NCBI GenBank assembly: GCA_030685235.1
Contig: MU839121.1
Location: forward strand, 186,001-250,000
Direction: 5' to 3'
Length of the DNA stretch: 64,000 nt
DNA from: Copromyces sp. CBS 386.78
Taxonomy: Eukaryota; Ascomycota; Sordariomycetes; Sordariales; Sordariaceae
The notes under the pieces were generated by a model. The model ran no database searches, was not told the DNA's origin, and saw only the letters and a list, made by a program, of their open reading frames with translations. A program made the position numbers and the translations under genes. Of this stretch, positions 51,673-62,490 are shown piece by piece. Every line of letters starts with the position of its first letter. Position 1 is the stretch's first letter.

Positions 51673-53139
51673 GTCGGTGTGTTTGTTTTGTGTGTCGTTC
51701 GAAGAGAGCGATAGCTCGCCGGGAATCGAAGAAAGAATACGATATTGGCAGTCAAACTCTTGACGTCGAGATAATTATGGCTGACAAGAGACGGACGAGG
51801 CGCGCACTCCGTCAGAGAACCGAAGTCGACCTGGCCGTGTCGGATCGCGTGTGTTCTGTCCCGAAGCTGTCGGGGGGGCAAGGACGAGTTTGATCTAGCG
51901 ACCGGTCGTTCTGATGGTTGGCTGGAAGAGCGTTGGCCGCGACCGGTGACGAAGGGTGAATGGACTGAGTAGCAGCCAGAGGAGTAGACCCTTCGTCGAC
52001 TCCCGACTGAGCGATGGGGCGCGCAAAGGTCTGGAAGGTTGGATGGGTCACCGGTGCGTCGCAGGGGGGTTGTTGCTGGGAGAGAAAGATGGAGGGGACC
52101 GTCAGCAGAGCAGGCGGGTTAATCGGATATTGTAAACGGACGCTCCAACGTGGTCGGGTGAAGGAAGGATCGGAGAGTATGAGGTCGCAGCCTCGTGGTG
52201 CGGTTGTTCAGGTTTCTGTTCTGGTAATGAAATCGAAGAGTGAAGTTTCCAGTTCCAGGCTGCCCCCGATGATAGAGCGATGCCGTCGTTGACGGTTTTC
52301 AGGCTGCAGCGTGGCAGGCATCGATTGACACAGTGACAGCAGACAGGCGGGCAGGCTCAGGCTGCGCGCTAGGCTCCAGAGCACTGTCCAGTGAAAGATC
52401 ACCGCGAACCGCAAAATTGTGGGGAAACCACAAAGTGGCGGGGAAACGATGCGACGGGGATGCGGGACGGGCAACTATCCACATCCCGTCACTAACATTA
52501 GGGGCTAACAGATTTGGTGCTGGTACGTACAGTAGATTGATAATATGCCATGTTTCTCTTCTTGAATTTCAGCAGTTAGTGTACGTGAAGGTATTTGAAT
52601 GTGTGAATGGCATAGGTATATGTACACCTAAATACGGTACTTCACGGGTTCAGAGAACGGGAATGAAAGCCAGTGACAACGGAGCTGCTAGTAAACCGTT
52701 TACGACCACGTTAACCGTTGGTGTTAAGAATATGACACCATTCATGGTCAGCATTTTGATTAGGTGCATGTACCTTTCCGCGGCAGGCAAGATGATCTTC
52801 CCTAAACATTTACTATCCGTACCCCTTTTCTGTACCTGGTCCTTCATCGAGTAATAAACAATTGGCATCCATGTTTCTCCTGTCAGGTATTCCTTGTCAA
52901 CATCACCTCCCACAGATGTGAACTGATTAAAATAGACTAATTGGTATCGCTTTATGCTAAAATGCTAATTCAAAAACCCTACCAAAACAAAAAGAGACAG
53001 AGATGTGCTGAGGTATCAACAAACCATAAAAATATGCGACTATGCCACCATGCGAGCTGTTTGTTGCCGTTAACCACCTCCCCATATTTTTTTTCCCTTT
53101 CCGCTTTCCTTCCGGACTTGGGACTCACGATAACCGTCA
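51673..53139. other. Intergenic, nothing recognised
   Basis: Upstream region of cul-1 and 3' side of the SRF1-type gene. The ORFs present are short and lack family features. Confidence 0.45.
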
Positions 53140-54453
53140 TCACCTCCCCCTCTGATTCTCCAAATCATCTCCACCTCCCAGCTTCACCACCAACCTGAAC
53201 ACATTCACCGTAAAGTTGGTCAGCCAGCCAATCAGCCCAACGAGCTGAAACCCGGCCAGTGCCTGGCTATAATTGTCCGTAAAGCGATCTTTGCTGTTAT
53301 GATAGACCAGCACCTCGAACGCCAACGCCGTGCTGGCCGCCTTGAACACGATGAAAAAAACATCCATCAGCACCAATGCACTCTTTTGCGTTACCGGTCT
53401 TAGTCCAAGAGGTCGACCGGTGTACTCGTCCCAGAGCATGTACCCGATGTAGGGAATCGCTATGGTGTCGACCACAATCGCTACTATCGCTTGGGTCCGT
53501 TCTGACGACCCGCGGGGGATCTGTTTTATCAGGGAAAGCTCTTGGGCGACAACGTGTTCGTAGCTGGAGCTGGCGACAGCATGCAGTGCTCGTAAGCTGT
53601 CAAGGATCTGGTTCTGTAACTCTTGCTGGTTGGAGCGCCGTTGGCTTTCAAGCTGGAAGATGCGAATGGCGAGGGCAAGGGCGCAGATGGACGTGACGAG
53701 AACTAACGTCCGGAAGAGTAAGGGGACCAAAGGGTGGCGGAGGACGTGCTGCCATAGCCGCTTGTACAGGGCTGACCTCCTCCCCGGACGACGGTTGTTG
53801 GCGTCGTCTGCTACGTGCAAGTTGGCGGGCGAATTAAGGTTTGGCTGTAGCTTCTCGAGTGTTTGGTAGTCGACGACTTCCGAGTGCTCATTCGGCATAT
53901 GGCCCCACAGTGACGAGCGGATAAAGTCGGACCAGGGCGAGTTGGACGTGTAGTGTGCATGTCGGTGGAGAATGACGGGTTCAGCGGTCCGGAGGTGGTC
54001 CCATCTCCGGCCGCGCTCCGAGCCGTCCCCGCGCTTTAGAACCCGCCGTAACTTGATCTTGGAACCGTTCCTCCGCTCCAACCCATCCGGTTCGTACACA
54101 AATCCATCTTTTGATATCCTTCGTGGTTCGGCAGGCGTGCTGTTGTGTTGTGGCTGTACTGTGCGTGGAGGTGGTCGGTTCAAGATTCCAGGCTGGCCGG
54201 TAGGCGGTTGTCCATATCTCTCCTCATAAGAATCGATCCATGCTAGATGACTCGAGTTAGAATTCGGCACAACAGATGACTAATTTTTACAGAATGGAAA
54301 GATGAATTTTGGAGGCTGTTATTCGGGGATCATACGAGGCAAAGTCCTTGGCTTGGGACGCAAAGGCGGAAGAGCTAATGCGTCACCGTCATTGTTCTCG
54401 GGAGAAGGAGTGGATTCGTATGAGCGTGGAGGAGACGGGTCCGCGGCCGTCAT
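53140..54453 (-). CDS. srf1: SRF1-type membrane protein (phospholipase D regulator)
   Basis: Exon 1 (54,453-54,336) begins MTAADPSPPRSYES and exon 2 (54,242-53,140) follows a 93-nt intron (GTATGA...CATCTAG); the splice gives KPRTLP|PWIDSYEERYG, the typical start of this family, for 406 aa in total. SRF1 in yeast is a transmembrane regulator of phospholipase D (Spo14), and filamentous relatives share the SKDGFVYEPDGLER block seen near residue 90. RWDHLRTAEPVILHRHA follows. Four hydrophobic segments occur in the second half (around HPLVPLLFRTLVLV, AIVAIVVDTIAIPYIGYML, LVLMDVFFIVFKAA and FQLVGLIGWLTNFTV), with DEYTGRPLGLR in the second loop. The first apparent start at 54,270 is GTG and lies in the intron. 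Functional role is inferred from family resemblance. Confidence 0.82.
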
Positions 54454-56519
54454 GCTGGCACTAGACACCAATTGGTATTGCTGTTTGCCGAGCCGGCGGC
54501 ACTGATGGCGGCGTGAAACAGACTTCCGAATGTTGCAATATGGATGGATAGTGTTGACGTGGTAATCGGTAGCTCGGGATGTGCAGTCGAGGTCACTCTG
54601 GATCGGCCGTAGAGGTGTTGGTCACAGAACGGGAAGTGGAGTGGGTCGGGTCACTGCACCACAAGCAGGGCACTCAGGTGATCGGAGTGGTCGGGGAGCG
54701 ACAGCAGCAGTAACAGCCGCGCATCAGAGGATTGGCGAAAAGATCGATGTTGGTCTCGGATGAGCAGCCCAGAGGATTCGATGTCTATCAGCTATTGGAG
54801 AGCAACGGAGACTCTAATAGACGAGGAGGAGCTGGAGGACGATGTGTTGGTGTTGGATGAAGGCGGCAGTGCCAGTGACAGTGCATAGCGGTGTGGTTTA
54901 GCGATTGATGTTAGGTGCTTGATCATGCAATCTCCTGGGGGCTCTCTAGAGGCGTCGGCTTCGCGTCGGCATTCGGACAAGGTCAGTCCCGTTGTTGGTT
55001 GGCGATTCCAGTGTCTCGTGGGTTGGGTGTCTGTCGCGGCGTCAACCTCAAGAGGTCGGTCCCAACGAGATGGGAAAAGGGCACAGAAAGAGAAAAGCAC
55101 GGATGAAGTGAAGAAATGGAAAAAACCAAAAAGGTGGAAATGGCTGGGGAATCGTCGTCTCTTTACAGGTTTGTTAGCTGATCCAATCTCCCTGCCTCCC
55201 AGGGGCTGCCCTTGTCCCTGCCCGGTCCGGCGGCTGCTGAAGGTGAGGGGGTGATGCCCAGCCCAGGTGCCGATGGCCGCGAATACGTACCGTAGGTAGG
55301 GAAGCCCAGCGCTATAACGGGGGCTTAGCACGCTTAACAAACACCGACCGGCCTGGACTGGCTTGCCCTGGTTTTGTGGCCCTTTGTTAGTGTATCTGTT
55401 AGTGCAGGGCCTGCAGGCAGCGGGCTATTCCCTGCTGCCCCACTAGAGGTAGCGAACCGCCCAGGAACAGCAATGACGACACTGGTTCACGGGAGAAAAG
55501 CTGGGGTGGAGGGGACCCGTTTCCCATTTCCCGGTTATCGATCAATGTCTTTAACACGTGCCTTGCCGAGACGTTGTCGTGCAGCAGTAGAGCATCTGGG
55601 AATCCCCTCATGCATGAAATATGAAGGTAACCTTGGCTTATCTCAGAGAAGCTCTAGCCAAGGGTGGTGGCTGTCAACATTTTTCTGTGACACTCGGCAT
55701 GAGACTGGGATCCTTCTTGAACAGGGACATTGCGATACACATGACAGGAGTGTTGCTCAAACAAGGCTTTGTTGCGGAAGCTTATCAAAGTCAAGCTTCT
55801 TTTTTAAACATGCAACTCCCGTGTGGAACTGACCGAAGAGAAAACATCATATAGGTTGGTCGGGCTGAATCGCATTCCTAAGGTACCCCCGCCACTTGGA
55901 CGGGCCGTCCTTCTCGCTGTCGGGCCGGTGAGTTCTAGGCCCATCCCGCCTTCCCACCTGGAATCTCGTCCCAAGTGCCGGAGCGGGACTGAATGGGAGG
56001 CCTGGAATTCTGCCTGCCGGGTCTCCATTTGTTGCGTCACTGTTTCTTTCCCGCTAGCTTCGGTTCACAAACCATCCAACGAAAAATCATAGCTTCAATC
56101 CAGGAACATGATGACCATAAGCACTTCTGCAGGCCGCCAACTTCTTCTCAAAAATCTCCCAAATCTCCCGTCCCCAGCCAACCCCTCCGATAGTTTTGTT
56201 TCTGTTCGCTATCGCCAGTTTCACCATTAGCGCCCTTGTCACTTTATACCCATCGATATCCCAGCCATTGGATCCCAGTTCACAGCTAGTTCTGCTTCCA
56301 ATTTGCCTTCGAAGCTGCTGCGCCCGGAAACAGAGGCCTCACGATCCAGAACGCTTGCGACGCGGGTGGCGACAGAGTCAGAGTCCCAAGACTACAAAAC
56401 CCGCCGTATTTGTGCATTTTCCGAACCCGAACCAGAACCATTGTCAACCCCACGCCGACTACCTTACCTACTCGACCACCCCCTCGCGCGTTTCGTAACG
56501 CGCAACCACCCTCTTCGAA
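54454..56519. other. Intergenic between divergent genes
   Basis: 2 kb separating the minus-strand SRF1 gene and the plus-strand mitochondrial gene, so it contains both promoters. A CT-rich stretch and an AGGAGGAGCTGGAGG purine block (54,820-54,840) are present. No gene supported. Confidence 0.45.
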
Positions 56520-56630
56520 ATGCGCCTCTACCTCCTCCCAATCTCCACCCGACGCACTCTCCTCTACTGCCAAAAGCTCCAACCTCCATCAGCCTCGGCA
56601 GCCTCCTCTATCACCGCCGGCTCTTCTTCT

Positions 56631-56682
<52 letters not shown>

Positions 56683-57717
56683 AGCAAAAGCAATCATGGG
56701 GCGACTACATCCAAACCAAAGCAGCCCTGACCTGGGCGTCCTGGGAGAAGAAGGAATCAGGCTGGCAAAAGTCCGTCGTCGGATACGGCAACCACCTGCT
56801 TAGGAAGCTACCCTACGAAGAATGGGCGTTGAAGAGCGTGCCACCCTTGACAAAGGCGCGGCAACGACAGCTTGAGGCGCTCGTGCAGGAACAGGCACAG
56901 GAGCAAGGAGGTTTCAAGATGGCATCAGAGGAAGCGGAGAAGGGAGGCAAGAGGGGGAAGGTGGACATCGGCAAAGTAGAGGTCGTGTATCCCGCTGGAC
57001 TGATCACCGAGGAAAGAGTGCCGAGGATACTGCACAAGCTGGCGACAGAGAGGGAGGGTCATCATAAGAAGTGGTTCTGGTATTGTTTGGTGGGAATGCC
57101 CATTACTCTTCCTATTGGTATCCTACCGTTGTAAGCTTCTCCCTGTCCCCCCTTCTACCTTCCCAACAAACAGTTACTAATACACACCCCTTTTTACAAA
57201 CAGAGTCCCGAACCTCCCCTTCTTCTACCTCTGCTACCGCGCCTGGTCCCACCACCGCGCCCTCTCCGGCGGCAAACACCTCGCCTACCTCCTCCAACAG
57301 CCCTCCCGCCTGCTATCCTTCCACCCCTCGCCCATCCTCGACGAAGTGTACTCCACCCAGCGCTTTCCGCTCCCATTCACCCCCGAGCCGACCACCGGCC
57401 CCGAAGCCGAAACGGTTAAGCACCCGGATCCGGTCAAGGTTGTCAAGGCAATAAACGCTACGGAAAAGACGGGTGGGGTGAACTTGGGTCACGTCTTGGA
57501 AGAAGGAGAGGTTGAAGATGGCGAAGTCATGTTGCTGAGCCAGGACAACGCGAAGAAGATGGTCAAGCTGCTGGACGTGCCGGAGCTGGAGGTGGAGCTG
57601 GAGAGAGCGATTTGGCAGGTTGAGACGGCGGTGGAGAAGAAGAATAAGGAGATTGGGGCCGGGGTTAGGGTGAATGCGCCGACGGTGGATGATACCAAGA
57701 AGGAGAAGGCGCAGTAA
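56520..57717 (+). CDS. Mitochondrial K+/H+ exchange-related protein
   Basis: Exons 56,520-57,130 and 57,204-57,717 join across a 73-nt intron (GTAAGC...AAACAG) to give 374 aa. The family (Mit_KHE1, PF10173-type; yeast YDL183C) has been linked to mitochondrial potassium/proton exchange in the inner membrane. The start MRLYLLPISTRRTLLYCQKL is a basic, hydrophobic presequence. KALTWASWEKKESGW-like and KLPYEEWALKSVPPLTK blocks follow, then VEVVYPAGLITEERVPRILHK and a hydrophobic pair of segments across the splice: WYCLVGMPITLPIGILPL|VPNLPFFYLCYRAW. A run of about 17 Thr (residues 38-54) between presequence and domain is encoded by (AAC)n at 56,631-56,681. The C-terminus is acidic and helical. Confidence 0.85.
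56631..56681. repeat. (AAC)17 coding microsatellite
   Basis: Seventeen or so AAC/ACA units inside the coding region, read as poly-threonine in the gene's frame. Likely length-polymorphic. Confidence 0.9.
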
Positions 57718-58784
57718 GTGCGTTGGGGTGTATGTAATATGAGAGAGGCGAGAAAGAAGGTGTTATGGTCCGGGCAAAGGCGTATATGATTGTGTATAAT
57801 GCGAGATGGAAGATGATGAAATGTACCATTTGTATTACTATAGAGAGATTGTCAGCGAGCGAGCGAGCGAGCCAAAGCAAGCAAGGAGTTTATGTAGAGG
57901 GTTAGAAGTCCAAAGACGGTTCACGAAGAAGACCAAAAATGACAAGATTTTGATGCCACTCCGATTATTCTGTCCTGTTATCATCTTTTCGCGGCTTCAA
58001 AATGTACAATATGGACAACAACTTACAACCAACATTGACATATAGTATCTGGAGTGGTGTCTACCATAGTCTCCGAGTACATAGTTCCAAGAACAAAAGT
58101 ACCATGGGAGTATGAGATATGCTCTGTGATAACGGCAACTCGCCGCTTCATCCCCTTCCATAGAGGTAGGTAGATGGTTCCATCTCATGGACTTAGGTAT
58201 CCCATCCTCTCTAGCTTGACCAAAACAATGGCCGGGCATGATCCGCAAACAAAACAAATAAATAAATACCCAATCCTCAGCCTACCTCGCTCGACCTAAG
58301 AGCTTGAAAAGTTTTCATCAACACCCATTTTTCCTTTTCCCTGCCACGGCCAATTTAACGTCATTTGGATAATCTGATGACTTCTTTTGGTTTTTTTCTT
58401 TTTCCCTTTTCCAATCCTTATCCTTCCACATCGATATCCCTTCATCTCCCATATCTTTCCATTTCCCACATCCTTTCCATTTCCCATTCACTCGGTCGTG
58501 CCGACAAGAACCGAACGGCGGCGCAATCCACGGCGGATCTCCATCCACCCTTTCTCACAAAACCGGAAGGAAGCCATGGCTCTTCTTCTTCTCCTCGCGT
58601 TGTCTACTTCCTTCGCCCACAATCACCACACGACAATCGTTGGGCAGTGGGCTCCGATGATGATGATGATGATGAATTGAGTCGGTTCGAAAAGCCAACG
58701 ACTTTCTTCGTTAACGGTTTGATGATCTCGGCCTTGGCAGCAGTTTCCGCAGATAGAGGTACTGTTGTTCGGCAATCCGGACGA
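57718..58784. other. Intergenic, ATG-repeat only
   Basis: Between convergent genes. A CGAG run (57,857-57,871) and an ATG trinucleotide run (58,658-58,675) occur. A plus-strand frame from 58,500 to 58,805 has protein-like composition in part but no start, splice support or family. Confidence 0.4.
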
Positions 58785-59348
58785 TCAGCTCCTAGGAGAT
58801 GTTGATTTCCAGTGCGGTGGTCCAGGTCGTGAGGCTCGATATTCTCTCCATTTCCGCTGTCGGGCTTGCGCCCTCTTTATAATGGCGGCATGATGACTCC
58901 CCGAGTCTCTGCCGCTTGAATGACCACCTCCGGACCGTGACCCCGTAGTAGACACAGTCATCATCTTTTGTACTTGGTGTGCTAATCGGGCCAGTTCGAG
59001 GACGTGGTCATATACCTTTTTGGCCTTTTTTCGAAGGAAGCGCAAACGCAGAGAAGGCTCCTTTCTGCCATACTTTGCGACAAGGTGTTTTGGTTTGGTG
59101 GTCAGAGTAGTAGGGTTTGACGGTGATGCTGCTGATGCCTGCCGGGAAACTGAAAGTGTCGACCATCGCCGCCGCCGTGCACACGGGCCTACCCGGCCTT
59201 GCAGTGGTGACGACAATCGGATGGGGGAATATGATGTGTTGTTGGTGTTTCCGGGCAAAGGACAGCCCGAGTGGTCAAAGTAGCGACGGGGTTGGATGTA
59301 ACCCAGGGCGTCATAGTAGAACCCTCCCACCTTGAGGGGTGAAGACAT
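58785..59348 (-). CDS. Small basic hypothetical protein, 187 aa
   Basis: Single exon from the ATG at 59,348 (MSSPLKVGGFYYDALGYIQP). The frame is open upstream to 59,489 without an earlier convincing ATG. The protein is Arg/Lys/Ser-rich with a basic stretch KYGRKEPSLRLRFLRKKAKK near residue 90 followed by a predicted helix and a Ser/Gly/His linker. No signal peptide, membrane segment or family recognised. Its coding character is moderate; the length and single start make it plausible but unproven. Confidence 0.5.
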   Translation of the reverse strand: MSSPLKVGGFYYDALGYIQPRRYFDHSGCPLPGNTNNTSYSPIRLSSPLQGRVGPCARRRRWSTLSVSRQASAASPSNPTTLTTKPKHLVAKYGRKEPSLRLRFLRKKAKKVYDHVLELARLAHQVQKMMTVSTTGSRSGGGHSSGRDSGSHHAAIIKRAQARQRKWREYRASRPGPPHWKSTSPRS

Positions 59349-60039
59349 TGTGAGTTGTCGTTTATATCTCTGTTGTTTGACCGTGGTACGGGATTGGGTT
59401 GTTGGGTGGAGGCTGTGAAGAGAGAGAGAGAGAGACATCAAAGTTGAGACACAGCGATGAGAATAGTTTCCTTTTATTTCTTTTCTCATCAGCTGACAGT
59501 GGCAGTTTGAAGTGAAGGGTTGGTTTTTGGCAGTTCATGTGCAGCCATATGCAGTGTTGCCGGTTGTCAACTGGTTTTTTTACCGGCCCCGACATGTTGC
59601 CGACATATTCTGGCGCGACTGACTTGAATTATGGTTCGATTGTTCATTTTCATCATCCCAGATTGAATGAGACTTTGGCCAAGAAGAGTGAGAGAATCTT
59701 TGACGTTTGCACCTGGTGGACTTTGTGTGATGGTAAGCGAGCAGGATGAATAAAGACAGGGCTTGGATTGGTGAAGACCTGGCCAACTCGGTTTGCAACG
59801 GAAATATGCGGACCTCCAAGGAAGAGGTAGTTAGGAAGGAGCGATCAGAGACATATTTCCGGAAAATTCTGCTGGTTAAAAATCTCAAATCATGATGGGT
59901 TGGGAAGGAGCGGGCGACATGGTGCCTGAAGAAGTGAGGTGGAGGCTTCAACTCAAGGTATGGCAAGATCCACCATTTCGGTTCGTTTTTGACGAGCTCC
60001 GTAACTTGCGCGAGGCTTCGATCGGCTCCAATGGGTGTC
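59349..60039. other. Spacer at the left inversion junction
   Basis: Contains a (GA) run at 59,419-59,434. A minus-strand frame is open from the junction at 60,039 down to 59,580 and includes a protein-like stretch (LAQVTELVKNEPKWWILPYL). It may belong to a neighbouring gene that was cut by the same rearrangement; see the findings. Confidence 0.45.
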
Positions 60040-62000
60040 CTCCAACCGACCATATTGCGCCAACGATGACGTCCTCGCACTAAACGCCCTCCTCCCTTCA
60101 CATTCCCCTTTGGCGTCACTTGCCCTTCTCTTTGGCGGCAACCCCAACTTTTCTCTTAGCTCGTTCTCATTCGTCACCGACATGCCCACCGTCGACCGTC
60201 TCGAGTGCTCTTGATGCCGCTTGAGGATTTTGTCAGCCGAGATGTTGGCGACGAAGCGCGTGATGCTGGAGATGACAAGACCGAGAAACAGGAGACCGAA
60301 GGTTTGGAAAGGTACGAGGAATGCCCTGCCGGCGGTTGTGGCGGGCGCGAAGTCGCCGAAGCCGACTGTTAGGATTGTCTTTTCTTCATGGTCAGCCTTT
60401 GAGGGAACAGGGGCCCGGATAAGCTCAAGGACCGACCGCCGCGCAGTCGTCAAGCCAGGGACCCTTCATTCGCTTGATCTAAGAAGCGTAAAAAGAGAAC
60501 AAAAAAAAAAGTTTGCTGGTGGCCAACGATACCCCAAGGTCATCACCCCTGAAAGGTATCCCCTCATGTTCGGTCACAGCTCGACCTCGTTTGCCCAGTT
60601 GAAGGCACATGTTGTGATCATATAGATCATAGGCTCGCCTGAGCAGAATGTCGTGTCGAAAGCTGCCGCCACGGGAATCGAACCCGTTGCCTTTTGAGCG
60701 GGTATAGGATAGGAGGTGTGCTGTGCGCAACACCACCTGCCGCTCGACCAACCAGCCGGTTTGTGTTGGGAACTTGGACCGGACGAATGGGTTATATGGG
60801 GCGGGGCGGGATAGAGAACGATGGCGCATTGCTGCCTTGGATGATTTTAGAAGGAAGGTACGGGTGAAGGCCTGGCTTTCATCCGATGTTCGGATGTTGG
60901 GCCTGAGGCTCCCCTCGTCCCGAACTTTGAGGTGACAAAGGGAAAGTGACGAGATGGACAACTGGATTGGGTACATGGGGAAGGTTGAAAAGGACTTACA
61001 ACATCACGATAATACAATCCATCACAAAAGCCCCCAGGCCAGTCCTCCAACCACGCAAACACTGCCCCTCCGCCCGCCAACCAAACGAAGAAAAGCATGG
61101 TCTGCAAGATCAACGTCCTCTGGTCGTCGTCGAGGTCGAATTGTTGAGGGTAGTATCCCCTCAGGTATCCGAGCATGTTGATCGCCAACAACACCGCCCC
61201 CAGGGCGTAAAAGAAGGCCGAAAAGATAGCGTGGTAGTAGCCTTGGGAGTAAACCTCTGGCCAAGCCGGCGGCGAATGGATATACATGGCCAGCAAGATC
61301 GCAACCAACTGTCACTTTTGTCAGCAGCTCCGCTCCCTGTCTCCTCTCACTCAGTTCAAGGAAAGGGACAGCTCACAATCCGCGAACTAAACACCCACGC
61401 TCCAACCGCCGCGGGAATAGCAACCACATACCTCACCCTTCCGGTAAAATTCAGCAATAAAAAGAAATTACCTGCAAACCCACATATCAGCGAGACAATG
61501 TTGGCATTGATCTCCCACTTGGGGTCCGGGATACCGACCCCATTGTCATCTTTGCCATCGGGCAAGATGCCGGAGTTGGGAAGAGTCGCTTTCCAGGTAG
61601 TGACCAGGGAGGCAATGGACAAAACGTGGGACAGCGGACCGATGGTGGCGACTATGAGGGGGATAGCTGTCGAGGCGGGCCACCATTTTCTGTGAGAGGG
61701 GCAGAGAGGGTGTTAGTTGAGGTAGTGTGGAAAGTGAATAGGGTGAAAGAGGGGAAATAGAGAGTGGATTACTGAGGTAGATTGTCATTTCTACCGGGGA
61801 GTTTGATGTGCCCGCTCAAGACGGTTCGGATTCCATTGTTTGGTGTTGGCTCTTGGGAGGAAGAGGTCGGATTGAGCCGTGGCCTTGATTGGATGGGATG
61901 TGGAAAAGGTGAAGATTGATGTTGGGCGGTCGGAGTTTAGACGACCGCCTCTTCCAGCACCGGACGAGGATGACGGTTGTCCCATTTTTGACTCGGCCAT
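60040..62000 (-). pseudogene. TOK1-type K+ channel, N-terminal half (inverted)
   Basis: TOK channels are fungal plasma-membrane outward rectifiers with eight transmembrane segments and two pore loops. Four exons encode the first half: 62,000-61,795, 61,689-61,377, 61,308-61,000 and 60,378 to about 60,040, joined by introns of 105, 68 and 621 nt that keep the frame (about 389 codons). ATG 62,000 gives MAESKMGQPSSSSG. Membrane segments are in exon 2 (IPLIVATIGPLSHVLSIASL; NIVSLICGFAGNFFLLLNF; VVAIPAAVGAWVF), exon 3 (AIFSAFFYALGAVLLAINML; LILQTMLFFVWLAGGGAVF) and exon 4 (FGLLFLGLVISSITRFVANI), with pore 1 as RDV|TILTVGFGDFAP. After SSLAQYGRLE the homology ends abruptly; the frame then runs 29 codons into unrelated DNA and stops at 59,953. 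Pore 2 and the C-terminus are missing here and lie on the other strand at 62,497-63,834. Confidence 0.85.
60663..60757 (-). tRNA. tRNA-like sequence within the TOK intron (degenerate)
   Basis: On the minus strand, inside the 621-nt third intron, 95 nt carry a good A box (TGGTCGAGCGG, 60,740-60,750) and B box (GGTTCGATTCC, 60,674-60,684) with a sound T-stem ACGGG/CCCGT, and the length and variable region of a class II (Leu/Ser-like) tRNA. The acceptor arms (GGCTGGT against GGCGGCA) pair poorly and no normal seven-base anticodon loop can be drawn. It is probably a tRNA pseudogene, or an intron-containing tRNA I cannot fold by hand. Confidence 0.4.
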
Positions 62001-62490
62001 GGTTGTGCGACCTCTAGGACTAACGTGAGGAGGGAATGTGGGGAAGACACTCGAAACGCAAGAATCACAGTCGAGGCAGACTGGGCTTTCGGTCTTTGGG
62101 GGGAGGAGATTAAGGAGCCAGGAAGAGAAGAAGAACGAGATATACATTCAAGGCTGTCCGTATTCCATAGAGGCGACAGGTTAGCACTGACCAAGTCGAT
62201 GATGGGCAGTCTCAGCAACTTGTCATGATCATCGCCAACAACAGCGTGATGGCATGAAGCAGTACCAAGGGGTTTCAGTCCCGGAGGACACTCGGAATTT
62301 AAGACGCCATCTGTGATCGCGTTGGGAAAAGTTGCAATGTTACCGGGACTTTTGGCATGATCTCTGTGGGATGTTGCCCTCTAGCCGAAGCTGTAGTACC
62401 TTGACTTCGACATCAACGGTCTAGCATTAATAGGTATTTTGGCATCGACGGTTTTCCTTCTGAAGAAGACAAAACCACATATCTGGATGA
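62001..62490. other. Promoter of inverted TOK half and right junction
   Basis: Upstream DNA of the inverted N-terminal half, ending at the right junction near 62,496. A plus-strand frame from 62,405 to the junction is open with protein-like composition (GIDGFPSEEDKTTYLDDER) and continues, if the inversion is undone, into the frame at 60,039-59,580. Confidence 0.5.

Noticed and set aside
53140..54270. SRF1-type gene starting at 54,270
   Set aside because: The codon is GTG inside an intron; splicing to the ATG at 54,453 gives the family's usual N-terminus.
58576..58680. 34-residue peptide with signal-like start (MALLLLLALSTSFAH)
   Set aside because: Ends in an ATG-repeat-encoded Met run and has no support beyond hydrophobicity.
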